A stretch of DNA of 64,000 nucleotides, taken from contig JAEUTN010000014.1 of assembly GCA_016787895.1 (NCBI GenBank), positions 372,001 to 436,000 of the forward strand, read 5' to 3'. The DNA is from Bacteroidia bacterium (lineage in GTDB: Bacteria; Bacteroidota; Bacteroidia; B-17B0; Aurantibacillaceae). Below are positions 37,093 to 44,494 of this stretch, in pieces. The notes under the pieces are model-generated. The model was not told where the DNA came from. It did not search any database and saw nothing but the letters and a program-made list of their open reading frames with translations. Position numbers and translations under genes: made by a program. Within the stretch, counting starts at the first letter, position 1; every line of letters starts with the position of its first letter.

Positions 37093-37965
37093 TTAATGAC
37101 TGAACTTCAAACTCAAATCCAAACTTTTCACATGGTGCGTTAAGGCGCCCACCGAAATATAATTCACACCACATTTGGCATAAGAGGCAATGTTTTTTTC
37201 AGTGATGCCACCCGAGGATTCTGTCTCAAATTTGTTGTGGATGAGTTTCACAGCGCCCAGGGTTTGAGCGGGCGTAAAATTGTCGAGCAGTATGCGTTGT
37301 ACTCCACCGTGTTTCAGCACACGTTTTACATCTGAAATGTTTCGTGTTTCAACCTCAATCGGCAATTTTAATTTTTTTGACTTTAAATAGTGGTTTGCCG
37401 AATCAATTGCAGCCTCAATGCTCCCGCAAAAATCAATGTGGTTGTCTTTGATCAAAATCATGTCGTACAAACCAAAACGGTGGTTAGCGCCTCCACCAAT
37501 CACCACGGCCCACTTTTCAAAAAACCGGAATCCCGGAGTGGTTTTGCGTGTATCAATCACTTTCGTTTTGCTGCCTTTGCACAGGTTTTGCATATGCGCG
37601 GTTTTTGTAGCAATACCACTCATTCTTTGCATCACGTTTAACACCAAACGCTCTGCCAGCAACAAATTTTGGGTATTTCCCTCCAGAACAAAAGCCACTT
37701 GTTTGGGTTTTACTTTGCTTCCATCTTTCAACAAGGCCTTCATCTTAATGCGGGAATCAATGAGTGCTATAATCGCTTGCGCCGCTTCCACTCCCGCCAA
37801 AACTCCGGCTTCTTTTACCAGCAATTGCATTTTCCCGTTTTGATTCGAAGGCACAGTGGCCAATGAGGTGTGATCCCCATCCCCACGGTCCTCGTTTAAA
37901 GCGGAAACAACAAAGGCTTTGAGATCAAAATGCTTTTGATGTAGTTCAAGATAAGATTTAGGCAT
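37093..37965 (-). CDS. nadC: Nicotinate-nucleotide diphosphorylase (carboxylating)
   Basis: Quinolinate phosphoribosyltransferase of de novo NAD synthesis; 290 residues. Motifs seen: NEDRGDGDHTS at the N-terminus, the VLNVMQRMSGIAT helix, VIDTRKTTPGFR with active-site Arg/Lys, GGGANHRFGLYDMILIKDNH, and IEVETRN. The gene lies 46 bp downstream of the DUF4783 gene, and rlmH is divergent beyond it, a recurring Bacteroidota neighbourhood. Confidence 0.96.
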   Translation of the reverse strand: MPKSYLELHQKHFDLKAFVVSALNEDRGDGDHTSLATVPSNQNGKMQLLVKEAGVLAGVEAAQAIIALIDSRIKMKALLKDGSKVKPKQVAFVLEGNTQNLLLAERLVLNVMQRMSGIATKTAHMQNLCKGSKTKVIDTRKTTPGFRFFEKWAVVIGGGANHRFGLYDMILIKDNHIDFCGSIEAAIDSANHYLKSKKLKLPIEVETRNISDVKRVLKHGGVQRILLDNFTPAQTLGAVKLIHNKFETESSGGITEKNIASYAKCGVNYISVGALTHHVKSLDLSLKFSH

Positions 37966-38011
37966 AAGGCACTAGCGTATTTCTATTGAAATGCTGAAAG
38001 CAGGCAGGTTA

Positions 38012-38386
38012 CTATTCGTTATCAGGTTCAATCCTGAACTGACTCACCAGGTTAAAACGAATGAGTATCGATACTCTGAATTTGCCTCCTGAGGTCTCCA
38101 GCGTGCCGGTAATGTATTGGGATTGTTTGTTCATGGAACTCACATGACTGGAGGTAAAGGTTTTTACTGTGTATTTACTAAAAAAGTGTTTTAAGTTGGC
38201 TTCCGCCTGTGATTTGCTGAGTACATCCTCCTGATTGATGATTTTTAAGGCTACCTTTTCATCAAAATATTTAACAAGCTCCGAGGCTTTTCCGGCCTTC
38301 AGGGCAGCCACAATGTCATCGCTCACCTCAAGGCGGCTAAAACCAAAAGCCGAAGCAATAATGGCTATGTAAACTAAAAATCTCAC
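38012..38386 (-). CDS. DUF4783 family secreted protein
   Basis: A 124-residue NTF2-like exported protein. The start is GTG 38386, giving MRFLVYIAIIASAFGF as signal. The longer in-frame version begins at TTG with a charged tail and no signal. The body shows DIVAALKAGKASELVKYFDE, LSKSQAEANLKHFFSKY and GKFRVSILIRF, matching DUF4783 closely. Role unknown. It is a regular neighbour of nadC and rlmH in this phylum. Confidence 0.85.
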   Translation of the reverse strand: MRFLVYIAIIASAFGFSRLEVSDDIVAALKAGKASELVKYFDEKVALKIINQEDVLSKSQAEANLKHFFSKYTVKTFTSSHVSSMNKQSQYITGTLETSGGKFRVSILIRFNLVSQFRIEPDNE

Positions 38387-38466
38387 GGGTATGACAAATG
38401 TAGGCTTTTTTTCATCATTTTTATAGCAAGGATAGTGCCGCTTATGGCCTGCTAAAGCCAATTAAT

Positions 38467-38940
38467 ATGAAAATACTGCTGCTTCAAATTGATAAAACCC
38501 AGGACGCATACCTGGAGCAGGGCATTGGCATTTACCTGAAACGCCTCAAAAATTACATACAACTCGAGGTGAAAAGCCTTCAAGTAAGCAAAGCCATGCG
38601 GCAACGCAGCGCAGGAGAACAAAAAATGGAGGAAGCCCGTTTGCTAATAGAGGAAATTAAACCTGAGGATGAAGTGCTTCTGCTCGACGAAAACGGCAAA
38701 GAGTTCAGCTCTCAACAGTTTGCCGAATTTTTGCAGAAAAAACAAAATGCTTCGGTAAAACGCCTGGTGTTTGTGATTGGTGGGCCCTATGGATTTGACG
38801 AGCGGATATACGAGAGGGCCAAAGCCAAAATCAGCTTATCAAAAATGACCTTTTCTCATCAAATGGTGCGATTGTTTTTTGTAGAACAGGTATACAGGGC
38901 CTATACCATTCTTAAGGGTGAAAAGTATCATCACGAGTGA
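38467..38940 (+). CDS. rlmH: 23S rRNA (pseudouridine1915-N3)-methyltransferase
   Basis: SPOUT-fold methyltransferase acting on helix 69 of 23S rRNA in the assembled 70S ribosome. At 157 residues it is full length, with LLLDENGKEFSS, the SAM-knot motif FVIGGPYGF, and the C-terminal LSKMTFSHQMVRLFFVEQVYRA and GEKYHHE. It is divergent from DUF4783 with 80 bp between. Confidence 0.95.
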   Translation: MKILLLQIDKTQDAYLEQGIGIYLKRLKNYIQLEVKSLQVSKAMRQRSAGEQKMEEARLLIEEIKPEDEVLLLDENGKEFSSQQFAEFLQKKQNASVKRLVFVIGGPYGFDERIYERAKAKISLSKMTFSHQMVRLFFVEQVYRAYTILKGEKYHHE

Positions 38941-38980
38941 TAATGGTTCTCAAATTTAATTCGTCTCAGGTCTCTATACT

Positions 38981-39038
38981 ATTTTTTGCCAAAGACCCTG
39001 CTTTGCAAAAGCACTGCGGCAACCTTAAGGCAAAAAAT
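38981..39038. terminator. Nested hairpin in rlmH/porin convergent gap
   Basis: Outer arms ATTTTTTGCC (38981-38990) and GGCAAAAAAT (39029-39038) enclose an inner 6-bp stem TGCTTT/AAAGCA (38999-39004 / 39008-39013). T runs border the outer arms on each strand. Placed between convergent genes, it may terminate transcription in both directions. Confidence 0.45.
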
Positions 39039-39090
39039 CACTCGACCTGACAATGGCCCTGAGTTGAATGAGAATTTAAGGTCAATCGAT

Positions 39091-40971
39091 CTAATCAAAA
39101 AACATCCATTTCAAGCCGAAACGGAAGGCGCTTTGGGGCTGGTAATAGCCTTGTATCATGGCAAAATTAGTGCCTGCAATTCCAGCGAGTACGTTCTCGA
39201 TTTTTACAAAAAATGAAGCGGGACGGATTCTGGCGTTCAGGTAAACATCCACAAAGGGAAAATCGCCGGTGTAAAATCCATTCTGCAAATAAAACACCTG
39301 TGTGGCCGGCATGTAAGCATAGGTTTCAAACGATTGATATGCCTGGGCTTGTGCACCCAATTGAATTTGCATGTTGTTTTTAAAAAGAGACGCGTAATAG
39401 AAAAGGTTTACCGTGGCATTGTTTTTGGGCAAACGAATCAGTTTTTCGTTTGAGCTTTGCTGGTATATGTAATCCACACTCAGCCCCAGGTGCTTAAAAA
39501 ACAACCTGGAAAATTTCAAATCAAAAGATAGGTTGCTTATGCCGCTTTCGTGTTGTTGCGGCAAAGCATCAGTAGTGTAATACAAATAGTTTTCTATGCT
39601 TTGAAACAATACACCTGCGCTTAACACCTTGCCCAGTGCGGCCCTCAGATTGGCCTGAAACTGTTGAACGTTTTTAAAATTGTTTTGCCAGTAAAAATGG
39701 TTGCTTTGCCATTGTTTATAAATGTGATCGGGATTTCGGTTTTCGAATAAAAGGTTCAAACGAATTTCAGGAATCAAATTAGAATAGTAAAGTGTGTTTT
39801 TGTTTTCGAGTTTATAATTTCCGCTGTTGGGTCCCAGAAACACGTATTCAAAGTCCACACGGCTTTGAACTTGTCTTTTGAACCGCGAAAGACTGTCCGG
39901 ATGTTTCAAATCCTTTCGAAATTGCACTCCACCAAAAACCGTTTGATTAAAAAAAACGGAATCGTTCTTTTGCCAAACACGGTTGCTTTCGTTCCTGGAT
40001 CCCAGGTTCAAACCAAAGCCCGATTGACTCAGCAAACTGTATTCAATGGCATTGCTGAATTTTGTAACGTGGGCGCTGTCGCTGGTGTACAAAGAATCCC
40101 AGTAAAAGCTGGAGTAATAATTGTCATCCGCCACACCCTGATCTTTGTAACGGTATTTATGGGAAGCGTAGGATGATTTTACACTCAACAGATGCAGCAC
40201 CTCAGGATGGCTGTCGCGCCGGGCATTTAATTTAAACCAGGGATTAAACATCACTTTAAATTCCCGGTTCTCCCTGGCGGCTGAATCGAGCTTCACATCC
40301 ATGATGCCTTTGTTCAGCAACACAGTGGAATCGTTCAGTACCGAATCTTTAATGCCTCCGTTCTCCCTGTTTTTATTGAGGTTGCCTAGCCAATACCCGT
40401 AGTAGCCAAAGCGGGCGTTTTTGCTGATGTAATTGTTGGTGAAGAGGATGTTGTTGGCGAAGGTTTGTTGTTTGTTGTAATACCCCACCGAATTGTAACG
40501 GTTGAGCTTAAAACCAATGTTAATGCGGTTTTTAAAGGTATGCGTAAAATTGGCATTAAAAATCTGCAATTGTTTGGATCCTGCAATTCCACTGAGGTCG
40601 GCATAAGGCCCTTTGGTGTGATAATACGTAATGTCTTCCTCCAAAATGCGGTCCATTTGGGTGGGGGCTTCAAAAAACCGAAAACCCGCCTCCGGACTTC
40701 CATACTTTAAAAACAATGGAGCCGAAGCCAAACCGGTATTGCCTAAAAAATTTCTAGGAAAAAATTGATGAAATGCGGTGATGCTGGTGTCGGGATAACT
40801 TGCGCGATACGTGCTGAAAATATTGTTCCCCTCGGTTTTGGATTGTATGTAATCGGGATTGGTGGTGTAAAAATTCTGCGCCTGAATACCCTGCATTACA
40901 AAAGCCAGTACAAAAACCGCCAGCGCTTTTAAAGGATGGCATTTGTCCTGAAATTGAAAAGGGTTCAGCAT
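39091..40971 (-). CDS. Putative porin, outer-membrane barrel
   Basis: A 626-residue outer-membrane protein. The signal peptide is FVLAFVMQGIQAQ with mature start NFYTTNPDY. The body alternates hydrophobic/aromatic strands and polar loops, and it ends RFGLKWMFFD, a barrel-like C-terminal strand. The family (PF14121, putative porin) shows the LFLKYGSPEAGFRFFEAP region near residue 85 and HTFKNRINIGFKLNRYNS near 150. It is probably a large beta-barrel; the substrate is unknown. Confidence 0.8.
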   Translation of the reverse strand: MLNPFQFQDKCHPLKALAVFVLAFVMQGIQAQNFYTTNPDYIQSKTEGNNIFSTYRASYPDTSITAFHQFFPRNFLGNTGLASAPLFLKYGSPEAGFRFFEAPTQMDRILEEDITYYHTKGPYADLSGIAGSKQLQIFNANFTHTFKNRINIGFKLNRYNSVGYYNKQQTFANNILFTNNYISKNARFGYYGYWLGNLNKNRENGGIKDSVLNDSTVLLNKGIMDVKLDSAARENREFKVMFNPWFKLNARRDSHPEVLHLLSVKSSYASHKYRYKDQGVADDNYYSSFYWDSLYTSDSAHVTKFSNAIEYSLLSQSGFGLNLGSRNESNRVWQKNDSVFFNQTVFGGVQFRKDLKHPDSLSRFKRQVQSRVDFEYVFLGPNSGNYKLENKNTLYYSNLIPEIRLNLLFENRNPDHIYKQWQSNHFYWQNNFKNVQQFQANLRAALGKVLSAGVLFQSIENYLYYTTDALPQQHESGISNLSFDLKFSRLFFKHLGLSVDYIYQQSSNEKLIRLPKNNATVNLFYYASLFKNNMQIQLGAQAQAYQSFETYAYMPATQVFYLQNGFYTGDFPFVDVYLNARIRPASFFVKIENVLAGIAGTNFAMIQGYYQPQSAFRFGLKWMFFD

Positions 40972-41060
40972 ACTTTAGGCTGCAGGCAATCAAAAAAAGT
41001 AAAGCTAATAATTTTTTAGCCGGGGCCGATTAAAGAACGTTAATTGCCTGGGGCCCTGGC

Positions 41061-42092
41061 TTAGAATTTCCCGAAAAAATGCTCCTCTACATCAAAGGTG
41101 GATTTTAACCCCACCTCGCTGTAATCGGTCTTTATCCACTCCTCCGCTATTTCCCTTCCCTTGGCTTTGAGGCTTTGCAGAAAGTCCCAGGAGGTATTCA
41201 TTTTACTGCTTTGGCTCATCTGACTAAGGGCTTTGTAACCGCTTATGGTGTGTACAAATATCTCCCGGTTTTCTTTTTCATCCGTTTTTAAAATGCCATT
41301 ACGAATCAGCTCATTTCTGTAGTGAATAAGTTTCATTTCATTGATAAGGCTGCTGTTGAAGGAAATCTCGTTCACCCTATCGGCAATATCCCGCGCTGTG
41401 GTTGGCACCGAACTGATGTTGATGGAATTGATTTTGATAAGCACAATGTCGTGCAAATCGGTATTGGTGATGAGTGGAAAGATGGGTGGATTGCCCATGT
41501 AGCCTCCATCCCAGAAATACTCCCCATTGATTTCCACCGCCTGAAACAAAAAAGGCAAACAGGCCGAAGCCAGAACCGATTCAACAGTAATTTCCTTATT
41601 GGTAAAAATTCTGGCACGGTTGGTTTTTACATTCGTGGCGCAAATGAACAGTTTCTTTTGGTTGTAAAGGTGCAACTCTTCAAAATCCACCAGCTCGGTG
41701 AGGATGTCCCGCAGCGGATTATAATTAAACGGATTAAAATTATAAGGCGAAAGCACCTGGGACACGGCGTTGAAAAACATGTACCCGGGACTGTTGTAAA
41801 TATCCCCGTTGCTGTTGGCCTTATCAAAAAGCCCCGGCTTCAGAAAAAAACTGCCGGTGAGGGCAATTTTTTGCCACACTTTTTCTAAAAGTTCCTTGGC
41901 TTTGGCAGGCCCACCCACATGAAGGCCATAGGCACACACCACCGCGTTAATCGCGCCGGCGCTTGTACCGCACATGGCTTCAGCAACTATGGCTTCTTCC
42001 TCCAACAGGCGATCGAGCACCCCCCAGGTAAAAGCTCCGTGGGCTCCTCCGCCCTGAAGCGCTAAACCAATCTTCTTTTTCTCAAGTTGCAT
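41061..42092 (-). CDS. Patatin-like phospholipase
   Basis: A 343-residue serine lipid acyl hydrolase. The start at ATG 42092 gives MQLEKKKIGLALQGGGAHGAF; an upstream TTG extension is not conserved-looking. The oxyanion motif is GGGAHGAF, the nucleophile elbow GTSAG lies near residue 44, and the dyad Asp is in FWDGGYMG near 200. There is no signal peptide, so it is probably cytoplasmic or peripheral. It lies between the porin and the TPR lipoprotein genes on one strand. Confidence 0.9.
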   Translation of the reverse strand: MQLEKKKIGLALQGGGAHGAFTWGVLDRLLEEEAIVAEAMCGTSAGAINAVVCAYGLHVGGPAKAKELLEKVWQKIALTGSFFLKPGLFDKANSNGDIYNSPGYMFFNAVSQVLSPYNFNPFNYNPLRDILTELVDFEELHLYNQKKLFICATNVKTNRARIFTNKEITVESVLASACLPFLFQAVEINGEYFWDGGYMGNPPIFPLITNTDLHDIVLIKINSINISSVPTTARDIADRVNEISFNSSLINEMKLIHYRNELIRNGILKTDEKENREIFVHTISGYKALSQMSQSSKMNTSWDFLQSLKAKGREIAEEWIKTDYSEVGLKSTFDVEEHFFGKF

Positions 42093-42174
42093 ACGTGTTG
42101 CTTTTTCAATGTTGAAACAGGAATTCAAAGTAGGAGTTTCCCTGCTCTTCTGCAAATTAAAACACCCCCATTTG

Positions 42175-43203
42175 TTAGTTGAGGTTGTTCAATCCTTCAA
42201 TGGCCAGCTCGTAATTGGGCTGTAACTTCAGGCACATGTTGTAATCGGCCCTGGCAGAAGGCACATCGTTCATCCTGGAGTAAGTAAAGCCTCTGGCAAA
42301 ATAGGCTTCAAGGTAGTTGGGGTTCAATTCAATGGCTTTACTGAAGGCTTCCAAAGCCGGGCGATAATCCTTTTTAACTTCAAGGTAAATGGCCCCCAAA
42401 TTATAATAACACTGATCACAGTTACTGATTCGGGTGGTGGCAGACTTGTATTCCCTTATAGCATCATCAAATTTTCCAAGGTCCTGAAAAAACTTCGCCC
42501 TCGCGTATAAGGTTTGTTCATGAGAAGGGTTAATCTTTAAAACGTTGGCGTAATAATCCAGGGCCAGCGGATTTTTTTTCAAACCATACAGCCTTCCCAA
42601 ATCATAATACGCATCCACATACGCATTGTCCTGCTCAATAGCGGTTTGAAAACTGGAGGTGGCTTTGCCGGTATCTCCAATTTCGAGGTACACATTGCCT
42701 TTGAGGTGATAGGCCCTGGCCTGGCTTTCATCAATACGCAAGGATTTGTTGATGTAATTGATGGCTTCCTGGTATTGTTTCACCAGGTAATACAATTCGC
42801 CCAGTTTTAAAAAGGCCACCTCGTTATCAGGAAACTTACGCTCCATCGCCAAAAGGGTTTCCTTGGCTGATCGCGTATTATTCATCATAAAATAAGCGTC
42901 CACCATCGTCAGGTAATAGCCTGCAACGGTGCTGTCAATCTTAATGGCCAGTTTCGCGTCGTTCAGCGCTTCCTGCTGTTGTTTTAAGCTCAGGTAAACT
43001 TTCGCGCGTTTGTTGTACAATTCGGCGTTGTTGGGGTCCTCCACCAATTCTTTGTTCACCGCTTTGAGTTCCGGTGAATTCAGTTGAAGACTTAAACTAT
43101 CTGAGCGCTGGTTTTGCTCCTGAAATTCTTGTTCGTTCAGTCCTTTTTGCGAACAGGAGATGATCATCACACTCCATACCAGCAGTACCAATTTTGTTTT
43201 CAT
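42175..43203 (-). CDS. TPR-repeat lipoprotein
   Basis: A 342-residue lipoprotein with signal ending SVMIISC (Cys at residue 17). The mature chain is almost entirely TPR units, about seven, e.g. AELYNKRAKVYLSLKQQQEA, FLKLGELYYLVKQYQEAINY and EAYFARGFTYSRMNDVPSA. It is a protein-interaction scaffold in the envelope, with no enzymatic motif. Three bases separate it from the Fe-S protein gene, suggesting one operon. Confidence 0.85.
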   Translation of the reverse strand: MKTKLVLLVWSVMIISCSQKGLNEQEFQEQNQRSDSLSLQLNSPELKAVNKELVEDPNNAELYNKRAKVYLSLKQQQEALNDAKLAIKIDSTVAGYYLTMVDAYFMMNNTRSAKETLLAMERKFPDNEVAFLKLGELYYLVKQYQEAINYINKSLRIDESQARAYHLKGNVYLEIGDTGKATSSFQTAIEQDNAYVDAYYDLGRLYGLKKNPLALDYYANVLKINPSHEQTLYARAKFFQDLGKFDDAIREYKSATTRISNCDQCYYNLGAIYLEVKKDYRPALEAFSKAIELNPNYLEAYFARGFTYSRMNDVPSARADYNMCLKLQPNYELAIEGLNNLN

Positions 43204-43206
43204 GCG

Positions 43207-43995
43207 CTACAGATCGTTTGCATTGGCAATGAGTTCAGCCACATCCAGCACTTTGGTTTGGTTTTCTTTGTTGAAGTATTTTACACCGTCTGTCATCATG
43301 GTGTTGCAAAACGGACAAGCCACGGCAATCACATCCGGGTTGGATGCCAATGCTTCTTCGGCTCTCTCCACGTTTACTTCTTTGTTTCCCTTTTCCGCTT
43401 CTTTAAACATCTGCGCGCCACCTGCTCCGCAGCACAAACCTTTGGCGCGACTGCGTTTCATTTCACTCAGTTCTGCATCCAGTTTTTGAATCACTTCGCG
43501 GGGAGCTTCATACACCTCATTGGCGCGACCCAAATAACAAGGATCGTGATAAACAATTTTTTTGCCTTTGAAGGCCCCGCCCTGAACGCTTAACTTTCCT
43601 TGGTCGAGCAACTGCTGAACCAATTGGGTGTGGTGAATCACTTCGTAATTTCCGCCCAAAGCAGGATACTCATTTTTTAAGGTATTAAAACAATGCGGAC
43701 AACCGGTCACAATTTTTTTAATGCCATAACCATTCAATACGGTAATGTTTTGCATGGCCTGCATTTGAAACAAAAACTCGTTGCCCGAACGTTTGGCCGG
43801 ATCACCGCTACAACCTTCTTCAGTTCCCAATATGGCAAACTTCATGTTCACGTGATTTAAAATGCGAACAATGGCTTTGGTGATTTTTTTAGCCCGGTCG
43901 TCGAAACTACCGGAACAGCCCACCCAGAATAAAATTTCGGGTGTTTCGCCGGAGGCTAACATATCTGAAATGGTCCTTACTTTTATTTCTTTCAT
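43207..43995 (-). CDS. CCG-domain Fe-S oxidoreductase (HdrB/LutA-like)
   Basis: A 262-residue protein with two cysteine-rich CCG modules: GCSGDP with GCPHCFNTL, and CCGAGGAQM with CPFCNTMM, as in heterodisulfide reductase HdrB, GlpC and LutA. These bind a non-cubane [4Fe-4S] cluster or thiol substrate. Its partner, the membrane Fe-S protein at 44495, is normally adjacent, but here a four-helix-bundle element lies between. The electron route is unknown; oxidation of an organic acid feeding the quinone pool is plausible. Confidence 0.88.
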   Translation of the reverse strand: MKEIKVRTISDMLASGETPEILFWVGCSGSFDDRAKKITKAIVRILNHVNMKFAILGTEEGCSGDPAKRSGNEFLFQMQAMQNITVLNGYGIKKIVTGCPHCFNTLKNEYPALGGNYEVIHHTQLVQQLLDQGKLSVQGGAFKGKKIVYHDPCYLGRANEVYEAPREVIQKLDAELSEMKRSRAKGLCCGAGGAQMFKEAEKGNKEVNVERAEEALASNPDVIAVACPFCNTMMTDGVKYFNKENQTKVLDVAELIANANDL

Positions 43996-43999
43996 AGGT

Positions 44000-44034
44000 G
44001 TATAGTCTTTAGTCGGCAGCAGCAGTCGGCAGTT
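44000..44034 (+). repeat. Heptamer array, element C, downstream side
   Basis: 7-nt units AGTCTTT, AGTCGGC, a 6-nt AGCAGC and AGTCGGC on the plus strand. The array covers the last codons and the stop (44009-44011) of the four-helix-bundle gene, encoding its LPTAAAD tail. It is inverted relative to 44444-44478. Confidence 0.75.
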
Positions 44035-44407
44035 TATACCTCGAAAATTTCTCCGGAGTATTCATCATACTTCCCAAAATTCTACCGACCTGATTGTATT
44101 CTTCAATTAATTCTTTTTGCTTTTTAGCTTGCAGATATCCACATTCCACAGCAAAATCAAGATGCACACAGGTTTCAGCGCATTCGGCATCTGCATCCGA
44201 CAATTTTGAAACAAAATGTTTTGGATATATTCTTTTTCTGTAAGCTTCAGCAATGTTGGCGCATACTGATCGAGAAGATCGTCTTATTTGGTCGGTTAGC
44301 GAATACATCTCTTCTTTTGGGAAGGTTTTGGTTTCCTTAAAAATAATCATAGCCGCCGAAAACGCTTTCTGATAAACAATTAAGTCTTTATAACCACTTG
44401 AAGCCAC
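44009..44407 (-). CDS. Four-helix-bundle protein (23S rRNA IVP / Avd-like), element C
   Basis: A 132-residue helical protein starting at GTG 44407 (MASSGYKDLIVYQKAF). It is more diverged from the element A and B copies but keeps the family pattern: KDLIVYQKAF at the N-terminus, QIRRSSRSVCANIAEAYRK in the centre and CAETCVHLDFAVECGYL in the third helix. The C-terminal residues are encoded by the flanking heptamer array. It is inserted between the two Fe-S oxidoreductase genes with the same direction. There is no rRNA or reverse transcriptase nearby. Function unknown. Confidence 0.82.
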   Translation of the reverse strand: MASSGYKDLIVYQKAFSAAMIIFKETKTFPKEEMYSLTDQIRRSSRSVCANIAEAYRKRIYPKHFVSKLSDADAECAETCVHLDFAVECGYLQAKKQKELIEEYNQVGRILGSMMNTPEKFSRYKLPTAAAD

Positions 44408-44443
44408 TTTGTTTTCTATTAACTTCGTATTCTATTACTCTTT

Positions 44444-44478
44444 ACTGCCCACTGCCCACTGCCCACTGCCTACTGCCT
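44444..44478 (-). repeat. Heptamer array, element C, upstream side
   Basis: Five exact-length units: on the plus strand ACTGCCC three times, then ACTGCCT twice, with a partial ACT after. On the minus strand this reads AGGCAGT/GGGCAGT. It starts 36 bases upstream of the GTG and ends 16 bases before the stop of the preceding Fe-S gene. Confidence 0.85.
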
Positions 44479-44494
44479 ACTCAACAATGTGGTC

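Noticed and set aside
12405..44407. Four-helix-bundle genes considered as part of a diversity-generating retroelement
   Set aside because: Avd has the same fold, but there is no reverse transcriptase, template repeat or variable repeat in the window.
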